DNA of 64,000 nt from DASQUK01 sp963813485 (GTDB lineage Bacteria > Actinomycetota > Acidimicrobiia > Acidimicrobiales > VFJN01): NCBI GenBank assembly GCA_963813485.1, contig CAWEZE010000013.1:409515-473514 (forward strand). The letters are read 5' to 3'. The notes beneath the pieces were generated by a model. That model did not search any database. It was not told the DNA's origin and was given only the letters and a program-made list of their open reading frames with translations. Shown one piece after another: positions 1 through 9,497 of the stretch (positions are counted from its first letter, which is position 1; every line of letters begins with the position of its first letter). Position numbers and translations under genes: made by a program.

Positions 1-1669
1 TCCGGGCCGCCACGGCCTTGGCCGACACGTGGTTCTCGCCGATGGACGCGTACAGGGCGTCCAGGTCGGCGTAGTTCATCGTCTTGGCGGTGTCGCCCAG
101 CACGGCGCCGCTCTGCAGCTTCTGCACCGGGAGGCCCTCCCGGCGGAGCGCCTTCATCAGGTCGTCGCGGCCCTGCTCGATGGCGTCCTCGCGCCGCTCC
201 CGGGAGAACCATTGGCGGATCTTCGACGCCGCCCGGGGTGTGGCGACGATCTGCAGCCAGTCGCGTGACGGCCCGGCACCCTCGACCTTGGACGTGAAGA
301 TCTCGACGGTGTCACCCGAAGCAAGCTTCGAGTTCAGCGGCACCAACCGACCGTTGACGCGGGCGCCGACACAGGCGTGTCCGACCTCGGTGTGGATGGC
401 ATAGGCGAAGTCGATGGGGGTCGCCCCCACCGGCAGCGTCACGACCTTGCCCTTGGGCGTGAAGACGAAGACCTCGTCCTGCTCCAGGTCGATCTTCAGC
501 CGCTGCATGAACTCGTCGGGATCGGTGGTCTCCGATTGCCAGTCCACGATGCGGTTGAGCCAGGGCAGGTCGCTGTCGTTGGGGTCGCGGTCCTTGTACG
601 CCCAGTGCGCCGCCACCCCCTGCTCGGCCCGGGCGTGCATCTCCCACGTGCGGATCTGCACCTCCAGAGGCTTGCCCTGGGGCCCGATCACGGTGGTGTG
701 CAGGGACTGGTAGAGGTTGAACTTGGGCATCGCCACGTAGTCCTTGAACCGGCCCTGCACCGGCTTCCAGGTGGCGTGGATCGAGCCGAGCGCGGCGTAG
801 CAGTCCTTGACCGACTCGACCACGACCCGCATGCCCACCAGGTCGAAGATGTCGTCGAACTCCCGGCCCTTCACCACCATCTTCTCGTAGATCGAGTAGA
901 GGTGCTTCGGGCGGCCGGTCACGTCGGCGCTGATGCCGAGCTCGGCGAGGCGCTGGCGCACCTCCTCGAGCACCTGCGTGAGATAGAGGTCGCGCTCGGG
1001 CGTGCGCACCGACACCATGTGGTCGATCTCGGCGTAGCGCTTCGGGTGCAGCGCCGCGAACGCCAGGTCCTCGAGCTGCGTCTTGACGTCCTGCATGCCC
1101 AGGCGGTGGGCGAGCGGACCGTAGATGTCGAGCGTCTCGTGCGAGATGCGCTCCTGCTTCCACGCCGGCAGCGCAGCGATGGTGCGCATGTTGTGGAGCC
1201 TGTCGGCCAGCTTGATGATCAGGACCCGCAGGTCCTTCGCCATCGCCACCAGCATCTTGCGCATCGTGGCGGCCTGCTGGGCCTCCTTGGAGTTGAACTG
1301 GACCCGCTCGAGCTTGGTGACGCCGTCGACGATGGCGGCCACGTCGCCGCCGAAGGATCGGGCGATGTCGTCGAGCGTGACGCCGGTGTCCTCGACCGTG
1401 TCGTGGAGCAGGGCAGCGGCGATGGTGACGTCGTCGAGCCCGAGGTCCGACACGATGCGGGCCACCGCCAGAGGGTGCTGCACGTACGGCTCGCCCGAGT
1501 CGCGGCTCTGTCCGGAGTGGGCGTCGGCCGACTGCAGGTACGCCCGGGTGATGAGCGCCGTGGGTGCCTTGGGGTGCCGCTGCCGGAAGGAGTTCAACAG
1601 GGGCGCGACCTCGTCCGCGGGCGGCTGATGGTTGCGCCGCCACGGCAGGACTCGATCGACCGTGGGCAC
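1..1669 (-). CDS. relA: Bifunctional (p)ppGpp synthetase/hydrolase, C-terminus cut by window edge
   Basis: Makes and degrades the stringent-response alarmone (p)ppGpp from GTP/GDP and ATP in the cytoplasm. About 556 N-terminal residues are present of the roughly 720-800 usual in the family. Seen in order: an HD hydrolase domain with intact HDTVED (about residues 89-94), so hydrolysis is expected; a synthetase domain with RFKDYVAMPKFNLYQSLHT near residue 300; and a TGS domain starting DEVFVFTPKG near residue 406. The ACT end lies outside. The start is a GTG five bases after a perfect AGGAGG. It is the last visible gene of the yajC-secD-secF-apt-relA series, the standard actinobacterial order. 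No frameshift was seen. Confidence 0.96.
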   Translation of the reverse strand, partial: MPTVDRVLPWRRNHQPPADEVAPLLNSFRQRHPKAPTALITRAYLQSADAHSGQSRDSGEPYVQHPLAVARIVSDLGLDDVTIAAALLHDTVEDTGVTLDDIARSFGGDVAAIVDGVTKLERVQFNSKEAQQAATMRKMLVAMAKDLRVLIIKLADRLHNMRTIAALPAWKQERISHETLDIYGPLAHRLGMQDVKTQLEDLAFAALHPKRYAEIDHMVSVRTPERDLYLTQVLEEVRQRLAELGISADVTGRPKHLYSIYEKMVVKGREFDDIFDLVGMRVVVESVKDCYAALGSIHATWKPVQGRFKDYVAMPKFNLYQSLHTTVIGPQGKPLEVQIRTWEMHARAEQGVAAHWAYKDRDPNDSDLPWLNRIVDWQSETTDPDEFMQRLKIDLEQDEVFVFTPKGKVVTLPVGATPIDFAYAIHTEVGHACVGARVNGRLVPLNSKLASGDTVEIFTSKVEGAGPSRDWLQIVATPRAASKIRQWFSRERREDAIEQGRDDLMKALRREGLPVQKLQSGAVLGDTAKTMNYADLDALYASIGENHVSAKAVAAR

Positions 1670-1687
1670 CCCTGCCTCCTTCTCTTG

Positions 1688-2218
1688 TCAGACGGTGACC
1701 AAAGCCAGCACGTCGTATTCCTTGGGCAGTTTCGCCCTTCCTTCGAGGAATCCCAACTCGACCACGAACGCCAGCCCGGCGATCACACCGCCGAGGCGGT
1801 CGACCAGGCGGCAGGTGGCCGAGGCGGTGCCGCCGGTGGCGAGGACGTCGTCGACCACGTACACGGCGTCGCCCGGGGCGATGCCGTCGTCGTGGATCTC
1901 GAGCGCGTCGGTGCCGTACTCGAGCTCGTAGGTCTCGGTGACGGTCTTCCAGGGGAGCTTGCCCGGCTTGCGGACCGGGACGAAGCCGGCGCCGAGCCGG
2001 TAGGCGACGGCGGCGGCGAAGATGAAGCCCCGCGCCTCGATGCCCACGACCTTGTCGACCGTGAGCCCGGCGGCGTGGTCGGCGATGGCGTCGACGGCGT
2101 AGCGGAAGGCGTCGACGTCGGCGAGCAGCGGCGTCAGGTCCTTGAAGACGATGCCCGGCTGCGGGAAGTCGGGGACGTCGCGCAGATGGCTCGCCAGCCA
2201 CGCCGAATCACGGCTCAT
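1688..2218 (-). CDS. apt: Adenine phosphoribosyltransferase
   Basis: Salvages adenine with PRPP to give AMP. The 176-residue length is normal for the family. The PRPP-binding signature VVDDVLATGGTA is present near residue 125, and the N-terminus (MSRDSAWLASHLRDVPDFPQ) has the usual Apt form leading to PGIVFKD. The ATG beginning MSRDS was preferred because the frame continues open far upstream only as run-through. It lies 18 nt upstream of the relA start and is probably co-transcribed with it, a linkage conserved in actinobacteria. Confidence 0.95.
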   Translation of the reverse strand: MSRDSAWLASHLRDVPDFPQPGIVFKDLTPLLADVDAFRYAVDAIADHAAGLTVDKVVGIEARGFIFAAAVAYRLGAGFVPVRKPGKLPWKTVTETYELEYGTDALEIHDDGIAPGDAVYVVDDVLATGGTASATCRLVDRLGGVIAGLAFVVELGFLEGRAKLPKEYDVLALVTV

Positions 2219-2292
2219 GGCCAGCGACGTTACCCGCGACCAGCCCGCCACCAGCGTCGCGGGCGGGCGGGGCCAGGACTCCCCCCGAAACG

Positions 2293-3516
2293 TCAGCGGC
2301 CGCGCTTGGTCTTCTTCCGGGGGCGCGGCGGTATGGCCCGCCCCCCGGGCGTGACCACCCGGGCGTCCTCCCCCGACGAATCGTCGGCGGCGCCGGTCTT
2401 GGCGGGCTGGCGCGGTGGTGCCGAGCCGACGGCCGTCGATCCCGCAACCACCGCAGCGGCGACGGCATCGGCCTCTCCGCCGCGGGCGTCGATCCGCCGC
2501 TTGATGTCGCGGTAGCGCGGCTCGCGCTCCTTGAGCCACGCCAGCAAGGGGGAGGCGATGAACAGCGACGAGTACGCCCCCGAGAACAGGCCGATGAGGA
2601 GGGCGATCGCGAACTCCTGGAGCACGACCGCACCCAGGATCCACGAGCCGACGATTAGCAGCGAGGCCACGGGCAGCAGGGCGGTGATGGTCGTGTTCAA
2701 CGAGCGCATCAGGGCCTGGTTGAGCGACACGTTGACCATGCCGCCATAGCTCAGGCCACCGGTCGACGACACGAGCCGGGTGTTCTCGTCGACCTTGTCG
2801 AACACGACGATGCCGTCGTAGATCGAGTACCCGAGGATGGTGAGCACCGCGATCACCGTCGCCGGCGTGACCTCCAGCTGAGTGACGGCGTACACCCCGA
2901 TGGTGATCAGCACGTCGTGGACCAGGGCTACCAGCGTGGGGATGGCCATCTTCAGCTCGAAGCGCAGGGCGATGTAGATGGTGACCAGGACCAGGAAGAC
3001 GATGAGCGCCCGGATCGCCTTGTCGCTGATCTCCCGGCCCCACGACGGGCCCACCGACGTGAGGCTGACGTCGTCGGATGACGACCCGGTCAGGTTGGCC
3101 AGGGCGTCCGTCACCTGGTCGCTCGTGTCGGCGGACACCGGCTCGGCCTCGATCCGCAGCTCGACCCCTTCGTCGCTCTCGAGCTCCTGGATCGTGGCGC
3201 CCGCCAAGCCGAACTGGTCGACCGCATTGCGGGCGTCGGCGACGGACGCGTCGCCGGCGGGGACCTCCCAGACCACGCCGCCCTCGAAGTCGATGCCGAG
3301 GTTCAGGCCCCGGGTCACCAGCGATCCGATGCCGATCAGGACGGCCACCAGCGACAGGATGAACCACACCTTGCGGCGCCCGACGAAGTCGAAGTCGGTC
3401 TCGCCGTGGTAGAGCCGGGTCCAGATGGAGCGCCGCTTCGCGTTCGGGGCGGCCGCGCCGTCGCCGGATCCGTTTTCCGCCGAGGCCGCGTCGGGTGCGG
3501 CCGTCTTGTCGCTCAT
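2293..3516 (-). CDS. secF: Protein translocase subunit SecF
   Basis: Membrane partner of SecD; together they use proton motive force to drive late steps of Sec export. The 407 residues begin with a charged cytoplasmic tail, then the first membrane segment (VWFILSLVAVLIGIGSL), the conserved GLNLGIDFEGG motif, a periplasmic loop and five further membrane segments including TILGYSIYDGIVVFDKVDEN. The C-terminal 60 residues are a Pro/Arg/Lys-rich extension not needed for the core fold. Its ATG overlaps the secD stop (ATGA), which implies translational coupling. Sequence identity to the family is obvious; no disruption was seen. Confidence 0.96.
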   Translation of the reverse strand: MSDKTAAPDAASAENGSGDGAAAPNAKRRSIWTRLYHGETDFDFVGRRKVWFILSLVAVLIGIGSLVTRGLNLGIDFEGGVVWEVPAGDASVADARNAVDQFGLAGATIQELESDEGVELRIEAEPVSADTSDQVTDALANLTGSSSDDVSLTSVGPSWGREISDKAIRALIVFLVLVTIYIALRFELKMAIPTLVALVHDVLITIGVYAVTQLEVTPATVIAVLTILGYSIYDGIVVFDKVDENTRLVSSTGGLSYGGMVNVSLNQALMRSLNTTITALLPVASLLIVGSWILGAVVLQEFAIALLIGLFSGAYSSLFIASPLLAWLKEREPRYRDIKRRIDARGGEADAVAAAVVAGSTAVGSAPPRQPAKTGAADDSSGEDARVVTPGGRAIPPRPRKKTKRGR

Positions 3517-5148
3517 TTCCCTGCCCCCGGAACCGGTACCGCCGCCGGTCGAGCCAGCGTTCCGCTGGAGGCCAGCCCTCGGGCCACGCCGAAGACGGGC
3601 ATCTCCGTGAAGAACCGGTTGCGCGACAGCAGGATGACCGCCGGCCGCGTGAAGAACCAGGCGACGATCACGTCGAGCACGGTGGAGAGGCCGAGGAAGA
3701 ACGCGAAGCCCCGCACCGACCCGACGGTCAGCCACCACAGAACGGCGGCGCCCAGGAAGGACGAGATGTCCGCGGCGAGGATAGTGCGGAACGCGCGCTT
3801 GAACGCGCGCTCGGTGGAGGTGCGCAGGGTCCGGCCGGCCTTGACCTCGTCCTTGAGCCGCTCGAAGAACACCACGTAGGAGTCGACGGTCACGCCGATC
3901 GACACGATGATGCCGGTCACACCGGCCAGCGTGAGGGCCAGTCCCCGGGTCTCGCCGATCCACGACACGATGCTGTAGAGGAGCGCCCCGGAGATGCCGA
4001 CGCCGACGATCATCACCAGGCCCAGCGCCCGGTAGTAGAGCAGCATGTACACCGCCACCAAGGCCAGCCCCACGATCCCGGCGATGATGCCGGCGTGCAA
4101 GGAGTCCTCACCCAGCGACGCCGACACCGTCTGCACGCTCTGGCGCTCGAGCTCCACCGGCAGCGACCCGTAGCGCAGCACCAATGCCAGGTCCTTGGCC
4201 TCGTCCTCGCTGAAGCTGCCGCTGATGGTGATGTCGTCCTTGCTGTAGCTCGGCTCGTTGATCGTGGGCGCCGACTGGACCACCGAGTCGAGGACGATGG
4301 CCAGGCGGCCCGTGGGGCAGGTGGCGCTAGGCGGGTTGCACTGCGCCGCGATCTCGTTGAACTTGTCGATGCCGTCGGCGCCGCCCTTCATCGACAGGGC
4401 GACGAGCCACTGCCCCTGGGGGATCTCGGCGCGTGCCGACGACACGATCTGCCCGGTCGCCAACGCCGGCCCCAGCTGGAAGACGCCCTCGCCGTCCTTG
4501 CCCTGGAGCGTCACCGTGGCGTCGGCCTTGTCGTCCTGGCGGGAGGTCAGCGGCACCGGCCCGGGCTCAGCCGGTGCCCCCGGCGCCGTGGTGGCGGTCG
4601 TCGGCGGTGCGGTCGTCGTGGTGGTCGGCTCCTGCGCGGCGCCGGCGCTCTCGCCCAGCGGGAGTCCCGCGGCGTTCTCGTCGGGCGCGGTGGTCGTCGT
4701 CGTCCCACCGGCGGTCGTGGTGGTGGTCGTCCCGGCGCCGCCCTCGGCGGTCGTGGTGGTGGTGCTGGTGCTCTCGTCGGGCTGGATCACCTCGGATCCC
4801 GTGAGATCCTGCAGCACCGGGCGGAACCGGAGCTCCGCCGTCTGTCCCACCAGTTCGAGTGCCCGGTCACGGTTCTTCACCCCCGGCAGCTGCACGACGA
4901 TGGCGTTGCCCTGGCGGGTGATCTCGGGCTCGGCCACGCCGAGGGCGTCGACCCGGTCACGGATGATCGTCGACCGACTGACTCAGGGCGTCGCTGCTCG
5001 CCTCCGAGGTGGGCTCGAGCACCACCGAGACGCCCCCCTGGAGGTCGAGCCCGAGTTCGGGGCTGTTGCCGCGGATCAGCGTGGCCGCCAGGCCGCCGAT
5101 CGCGACCAGCACGATGAACACCAGGGGGAACCAGATCTTGCGTCGCAT
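3513..5148 (-). CDS. secD: Protein translocase subunit SecD, interrupted by an apparent 1-base frameshift
   Basis: Larger partner of SecF in the Sec export accessory complex. The N-terminal frame gives the first membrane segment (KIWFPLVFIVLVAIGGLAAT) and LGLDLQGGVSVVLEPT, then meets a stop after SQSVDDHP. A second frame resumes exactly where the family continues, with IIRDRVDALGVAEPEITRQGN, and runs to the C-terminal membrane domain. Total length is 3n+1, so one extra base near 4965-4970 explains the break. A Thr-rich segment (about 60 residues with several TTTTT runs) is inserted in the periplasmic P1 region. As secD is normally indispensable for efficient export, an assembly indel is likelier than a pseudogene. 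Confidence 0.9.
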
Positions 5149-5153
5149 TGCGT

Positions 5154-5534
5154 TCAGGTGGGATCGGTGGGCGTGGCCACGTCACTGCCGGCCGGCTGCG
5201 GATCGTCGTTCGGCCGACCGCCGCTCGCCGAGTCCCCATTGGTCACGGCCTCCGCGGAGGGGGCTGCGTGGGCGCCTGCGTCCACTGTCTCGACGCGGCG
5301 CAGTACCGCCTGGCGGGCCACCCGCAGCTCCACGCCCGGGGCCACCTCTAGCAACAGGTCCTCGGCACCGAGCTCGGTGATGCGGCCGTGGATGCCCGCG
5401 GTGAGAACCACCTCGGCCCCTTCCTCGAGCCCGGCCACCAGCTGCTGGTGGGCTCGTACCCGCCGTTGCTGGGGAAGGATGAAGAACACCCAGAGCAACA
5501 CGAAGGTGACGGCGAGGACGATCAACGCTTGCAT
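5154..5534 (-). CDS. yajC: Preprotein translocase subunit YajC
   Basis: Small membrane protein that associates with SecDF. The 126 residues start with one membrane segment (ALIVLAVTFVLLWVFFILP) followed directly by the family signature PQQRRVRAHQQLVAGLEEGAEV and the GIHGRITELG beta region. The last 45 residues are a hydrophilic Ala/Pro/Asp-rich tail of unknown role. It ends 5 nt before the secD start, so yajC-secD-secF form one transcription unit. Confidence 0.94.
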   Translation of the reverse strand: MQALIVLAVTFVLLWVFFILPQQRRVRAHQQLVAGLEEGAEVVLTAGIHGRITELGAEDLLLEVAPGVELRVARQAVLRRVETVDAGAHAAPSAEAVTNGDSASGGRPNDDPQPAGSDVATPTDPT

Positions 5535-5550
5535 AGGCAGCCGGTTGAGG

Positions 5551-6705
5551 TTAGCCGGTGCCCCCGGGTGACTCCCCATCGCGGCCGGCGAAAATGGCCC
5601 GGTCGGGCCAGTGCTCGGCCAGCTCGGCCCGCAGTGCGGCCAGCGATCCGTCGGCGATCGCCCTTCGGACCCGCCGCACCAGCTCGAGTGTCCAGTGCAC
5701 GTTGTGGATGGTGAGCAGTCGGGGTGCAGTGGGCTCGTCGACCGACAACAGGTGACGCAGGTAGCCCCGCGACCAGCGAGCGCACACCGGGCAGGCGCAC
5801 GCGTCGTCGATCGGTCCCGTGTCCGCCGCGAAGCGCCGATTGCGGAGGTTGAGGCGCCCGGTTGACGTGAGCATCGTGCCGTGACGCCCGAGGCGGGTGG
5901 GCAGAACGCAGTCGAACATGTCGACACCGAGCCCCACCACGTCCACGATCCCGAGGGGATCGCCCAGGCCCATGAAGTAGCGGGGACGGTCCTCGGGCAC
6001 GCCCGCCAGAGCGGTGGCCAGCGCCGGGAGCATCTCGGAGCGGTCCTCCCCCACCGACAACCCGCCCACGGCGTAGCCCTCGAAGCCCACGTCCACCGTG
6101 CGCGCCGCGCTCTCGGCTCGCAGCCCGTCGTCGACGCCCCCCTGGACGATGCCGAACTGGCTGAGGTCCGGGCGCTCGTGGGCGAGGAAGGCCTTGCGGG
6201 CCCGCTCGGCCCACAGCGCCGTCCGATCCACGGCCGAGCGGATGACCGCGCGCGGCGACGGCAGCGGCGGGCAGACGTCCAGCACCATCTGGATGTCGCT
6301 GCCGAGGAGCACCTGCGCCTCGACCGCGCCCTCGGGGGTGAGGTGGTGCGGGCTGCCGTCGTAGGTCGAGGCGAAGGTGGCTCCTTCGTCGTCGACCTGG
6401 GGCTCGAGCGAGAACACCTGATACCCGCCCGAGTCGGTCAGGACGTGGCCCCGCCAGTCCGCGAAGCCATGGAGCCCGCCCCAGCGGGCAACGACGTCGG
6501 CGCCCGGCCGCAGCATCAGGTGGTAGGTGTTGCCGAGGATGACCTCGGCCCCCAGGTCCTCGAGGTCGGCCGACGACAGGGTGCGCACCGCGCCTCGAGT
6601 CCCCACCGGCATGAAGCACGGCGTCCGGAAGGTGCCGCGGGCGGTGGTGACGGTGCCCGTCCGGGCCGTCCCGCAACGGGCGTCGATGGTGAAGTCGAGG
6701 GCCAC
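5551..6705 (-). CDS. tgt: tRNA-guanine transglycosylase
   Basis: Exchanges guanine 34 of GUN-anticodon tRNAs for preQ1 in queuosine synthesis. The 384-residue protein has the substrate-binding LTDSGGYQVFSL, the nucleophile region DMFDCVLPTRLGRHG, and a zinc site CACPVC followed by a downstream His (TIHNVHW). The start is GTG (reading VALDFTID); it lies 3 nt after the queA stop. With queA it forms the last two steps of the queuosine branch, so this organism probably modifies tRNA with Q or epoxyQ. Confidence 0.95.
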   Translation of the reverse strand: MALDFTIDARCGTARTGTVTTARGTFRTPCFMPVGTRGAVRTLSSADLEDLGAEVILGNTYHLMLRPGADVVARWGGLHGFADWRGHVLTDSGGYQVFSLEPQVDDEGATFASTYDGSPHHLTPEGAVEAQVLLGSDIQMVLDVCPPLPSPRAVIRSAVDRTALWAERARKAFLAHERPDLSQFGIVQGGVDDGLRAESAARTVDVGFEGYAVGGLSVGEDRSEMLPALATALAGVPEDRPRYFMGLGDPLGIVDVVGLGVDMFDCVLPTRLGRHGTMLTSTGRLNLRNRRFAADTGPIDDACACPVCARWSRGYLRHLLSVDEPTAPRLLTIHNVHWTLELVRRVRRAIADGSLAALRAELAEHWPDRAIFAGRDGESPGGTG

Positions 6706-6708
6706 GGA

Positions 6709-7731
6709 CTAGAGGCTCCGGTCGAGCAACATCGCGTCGCCGAAGGACAGGAACCGATAGCCGGCTGCGAGGGCACCGCCGTAGAGGTCGCGCCAGCGGG
6801 CACCTACGAAGGCGTCGACCAGCACCAGCAACGACGAGCGGGGCAGGTGGAAGTTGGTCAGCAGCACGTCGACGACGCGCCACCGCCAAGGACGGTGGAT
6901 GAACAGCTCGGTCCGCCCCTCGAGCTGGCCCGAGAGCGCCGCCGACTCCAGCGCCCGCACGGTGGTCGTTCCCACCGCCACGACCCGCCCACCGGCGGCC
7001 CGGGCCGCCTCGCACGCCGCCATTGTCTCGGGGCTCACTTCGTAACGCTCGGCGTGCATGTGGTGGTCCTCGACCTTCTGGGCGGAGATCGGGCGGAACG
7101 TGCCCATGCCCACGACCAGGTCCACCATCGCGATGCGCGCCCCGGCAGCACGACAGCCGTCGAGGACGCCCGGCGTGAGGTGGAGGCCGGCGGTGGGGGC
7201 CGCCACCGAGCCCGGCCGGTCGGCGAACACCGTCTGGTAGCGCTCGGGATCGGCCAGCGGACTGGTGATGTACGGCGGAAGCGGCACGACGCCGTGCCGG
7301 TCAAGGACCGCCAGCTCGTCGGCGGCGGCCATCGACCGCAGCTCGACGAGCCTGGTGCCCTCCCCCGGCCCCGGCCCCCCGAAGCGCACGCTCAGGTCGG
7401 CCGCGACCGCCAGCTCGGTTCCCGGCGCCACCTTGCGGCTGGGACGGACCAGCGCCTCCCACTCGCCGCTGGGAAGGCGTTCGAGCAGCAACACCTCCAC
7501 CGCTCCCCCTGTCGGCTTGTTGAGGAGCAGCCGGGCGGGCAGCACCCGGGTGCTGTTGACCACGACCACGTCGCCGGGGCGCACGAACGCCGGCAGGTCG
7601 GCGACCGTGCGGTGCTGGGGGGCCTCGCCGGGCCCCCGGTCGACCAGCAAGCGGGCACGATCACGTGGTTCGATCGGCGTCTGCGCGATCGAAGCCTCGG
7701 GCAGCTCGTAGGCGAAGTCGGCCACGTCCAT
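6709..7731 (-). CDS. queA: S-adenosylmethionine:tRNA ribosyltransferase-isomerase
   Basis: Transfers the ribosyl moiety of SAM to preQ1-tRNA to make epoxyqueuosine. The 340 residues include the family blocks DVADFAYELPEASIAQTP, RDRARLLV, VVVNSTRVLPARL, PTAGLHLT, GMGTFRPI, HMHAERYEV and LLTNFHLPRSSLL. The ATG (MDVADF) was chosen over a TTG four codons upstream because QueA proteins usually begin close to the DF-Y-LP motif. It precedes tgt with a 3-nt gap. Confidence 0.95.
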   Translation of the reverse strand: MDVADFAYELPEASIAQTPIEPRDRARLLVDRGPGEAPQHRTVADLPAFVRPGDVVVVNSTRVLPARLLLNKPTGGAVEVLLLERLPSGEWEALVRPSRKVAPGTELAVAADLSVRFGGPGPGEGTRLVELRSMAAADELAVLDRHGVVPLPPYITSPLADPERYQTVFADRPGSVAAPTAGLHLTPGVLDGCRAAGARIAMVDLVVGMGTFRPISAQKVEDHHMHAERYEVSPETMAACEAARAAGGRVVAVGTTTVRALESAALSGQLEGRTELFIHRPWRWRVVDVLLTNFHLPRSSLLVLVDAFVGARWRDLYGGALAAGYRFLSFGDAMLLDRSL

Positions 7732-7767
7732 GGGGTGTGGCAACGCTACCGGCGCCCTTGTGGGTGA

Positions 7768-8817
7768 TCAGCCCCCGAACAGCGTGGGCGCGGCGCCGGA
7801 TGGCCCCCGGGGCGGCGGTGGCGCCAGGCCCAGGTGCTCCCAGGCCGCCGGCAGCGCCACCCGCCCTCGCGGGGTGCGCATGAGCAGGCCCTGCTGGATG
7901 AGGAAGGGCTCGTAGACGTCCTCGACCGTCTCGGCCTGCTCGCCCACGGCGATGGCGAGCGTCGACAACCCCACCGGGCCCCCGCCGAAGCGCTCGCACA
8001 CGGCCGACAGCAGCGCCCGGTCGACCTTGTCGAGCCCCCGCACGTCCACGCCGAAGAGGGCCAGCCCCTCCTCTGCCGTCCGCCGGTCGACGGCGCCGTC
8101 GCCCCGGACCTCGGAGAAGTCGCGCACGCGCCGGAGCAGGCGGTTGGCGATGCGGGGCGTGCCACGGGCCCGGCGGGCGATCTCGGCGCAGCCCGGCTCG
8201 TCGATGCCGACGTGGAGGATCCCCGCCGTCCGCCGGACGATGGACTCGAGATCCGCTGCCGTGTAGTAGTCGAGCCGGGCCACCAGGCCAAAGCGGTCGC
8301 GCAGCGGGCCCGTGATCGAACCGGTTCGCGTGGTGGCGCCCACCAGCGTGAAGCGCGGCAGGTCGAGGCGGATCGACCGAGCCGCCGGGCCTTTGCCCAG
8401 CACGATGTCGACCTGGAAGTCCTCCATCGCCGGATAGAGCACCTCCTCTACCGGGCGAGGTAGGCGATGGATCTCGTCGACGAAGAGCACGTCGCCGTGG
8501 TCGAGCTGCGTGAGGATGGCCGCCACGTCGCCGGCCCGCTCGAGCGCGGGACCCGACGTGGCCTGCAGGTGGGCGTCGAGCTCGTTGGCGATGATCGTCG
8601 CCAGGGTGGTCTTGCCCAGCCCCGGGGGGCCGGAGAACAGCAGGTGGTCGGGCGCCTGGCCCCGCCGCCGCGCGGCCTCGAGCACGATGTCGAGATGGGC
8701 CTTGAGCTCGGTCTGGCCGACGAACTCCGCCAACCGACGCGGGCGCAGGCCCGTCTCGGCCGACGCCTCGTCGGGCTGGGACTCGGGATCGAGCAGCTCC
8801 TCGCGCACGGCCGTCAC
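7768..8817 (-). CDS. ruvB: Holliday junction branch migration helicase RuvB
   Basis: AAA+ motor of the RuvAB branch-migration complex. The 349 residues contain Walker A (GPPGLGKTTLA), Walker B (DVLFVDEIHRL), sensor region GATTRTGSITGPLRDRFG and the C-terminal winged helix ending QQGLLMRTPRGR. The GTG start overlaps the ruvA TGA in a GTGA, implying coupled translation. A 30-residue acidic N-terminal lead precedes LRPRRLAEFVGQ. Confidence 0.96.
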   Translation of the reverse strand: MTAVREELLDPESQPDEASAETGLRPRRLAEFVGQTELKAHLDIVLEAARRRGQAPDHLLFSGPPGLGKTTLATIIANELDAHLQATSGPALERAGDVAAILTQLDHGDVLFVDEIHRLPRPVEEVLYPAMEDFQVDIVLGKGPAARSIRLDLPRFTLVGATTRTGSITGPLRDRFGLVARLDYYTAADLESIVRRTAGILHVGIDEPGCAEIARRARGTPRIANRLLRRVRDFSEVRGDGAVDRRTAEEGLALFGVDVRGLDKVDRALLSAVCERFGGGPVGLSTLAIAVGEQAETVEDVYEPFLIQQGLLMRTPRGRVALPAAWEHLGLAPPPPRGPSGAAPTLFGG

Positions 8818-9461
8818 ACCTGGCGCGCCGTGGCGAGGTGTCGGAGCGCCTGGCGCAGGAGCTCCGAGGCGTCGCCGTCGTCGGGCAGCTCGGCGGTGGC
8901 GCCATGGATCTCGTCGGCCGAGTAGCCGAGCCCGGCCAGGGCCTCCCGCACGTCGGACCGCACGGAGGGTTGGTGGGGGGCGCCGGCGCCGTTGGCGTGA
9001 GGTGCGTGTCCCGGGCCAACGGCGACCCGCGCGTCGATCTCGGGAACGTGAAGGCGCGACTTGAGCTCGACCAGCAGGCGAGCTGCAGTCTTCTTACCCA
9101 CGCCCGGGACCAGGCAGAGGGCGCCGACGTCGTCCTCGGCCAGGATGCGGGCCAGCGCCAGGGGATCGTGGACCGAGAGGATGGCCAGCGCCAGCGAGGG
9201 GCCGACCCCGTGCGCACCGAGCAGCGCCTCGAACGTGATCCGCTCGTCGCGGCCGCCGAACCCGTAGAGCGTGTGCGCGTCCTCCCGCACATGGTCGTGC
9301 ACCCACACGAACACCTCGTCGCCGACGTCACCCACCGCCACGGCCGTGGTGGGCGCGACGATGACCCGGTAGCCGACGCCGCCGACCTCGACGAGCACCT
9401 CGCCGGCGGCCCCATCGGCGGCCCCGCGGTCGAGCAACCGACCTCGCAACGATCCGATCAC
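8814..9461 (-). CDS. ruvA: Holliday junction DNA-binding protein RuvA
   Basis: Binds four-way junctions and loads RuvB. The 215-residue protein starts at a GTG (VIGSLRGRLLDR, the typical RuvA N-terminus) a few bases after a G-rich Shine-Dalgarno stretch. The OB fold region VEVGGVGYRVIV, the first HhH (LLGAHGVGPSLALAIL) and the second HhH (LCLVPGVGKKTAARLLVELK) are clear, with a Pro/Ala-rich linker before the RuvB-binding C-terminal domain (VREALAGLGYSADEI). Confidence 0.95.
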   Translation of the reverse strand: MIGSLRGRLLDRGAADGAAGEVLVEVGGVGYRVIVAPTTAVAVGDVGDEVFVWVHDHVREDAHTLYGFGGRDERITFEALLGAHGVGPSLALAILSVHDPLALARILAEDDVGALCLVPGVGKKTAARLLVELKSRLHVPEIDARVAVGPGHAPHANGAGAPHQPSVRSDVREALAGLGYSADEIHGATAELPDDGDASELLRQALRHLATARQV

Positions 9462-9497
9462 CGTCCCCCCTCGGAACGTGCCGGCGCCGCCTGGGTG

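Noticed and set aside
377..2515. Long plus-strand open frame (over 700 codons) opposite relA/apt
   Set aside because: It is antisense to clearly conserved genes, has no family pattern, and is the kind of open frame that very GC-rich DNA gives on the opposite strand.
4940..5000. Programmed frameshift in secD
   Set aside because: No slippery heptamer or nearby structure, and several other genes in the window show the same kind of 1-base indel, so a shared technical cause is simpler.
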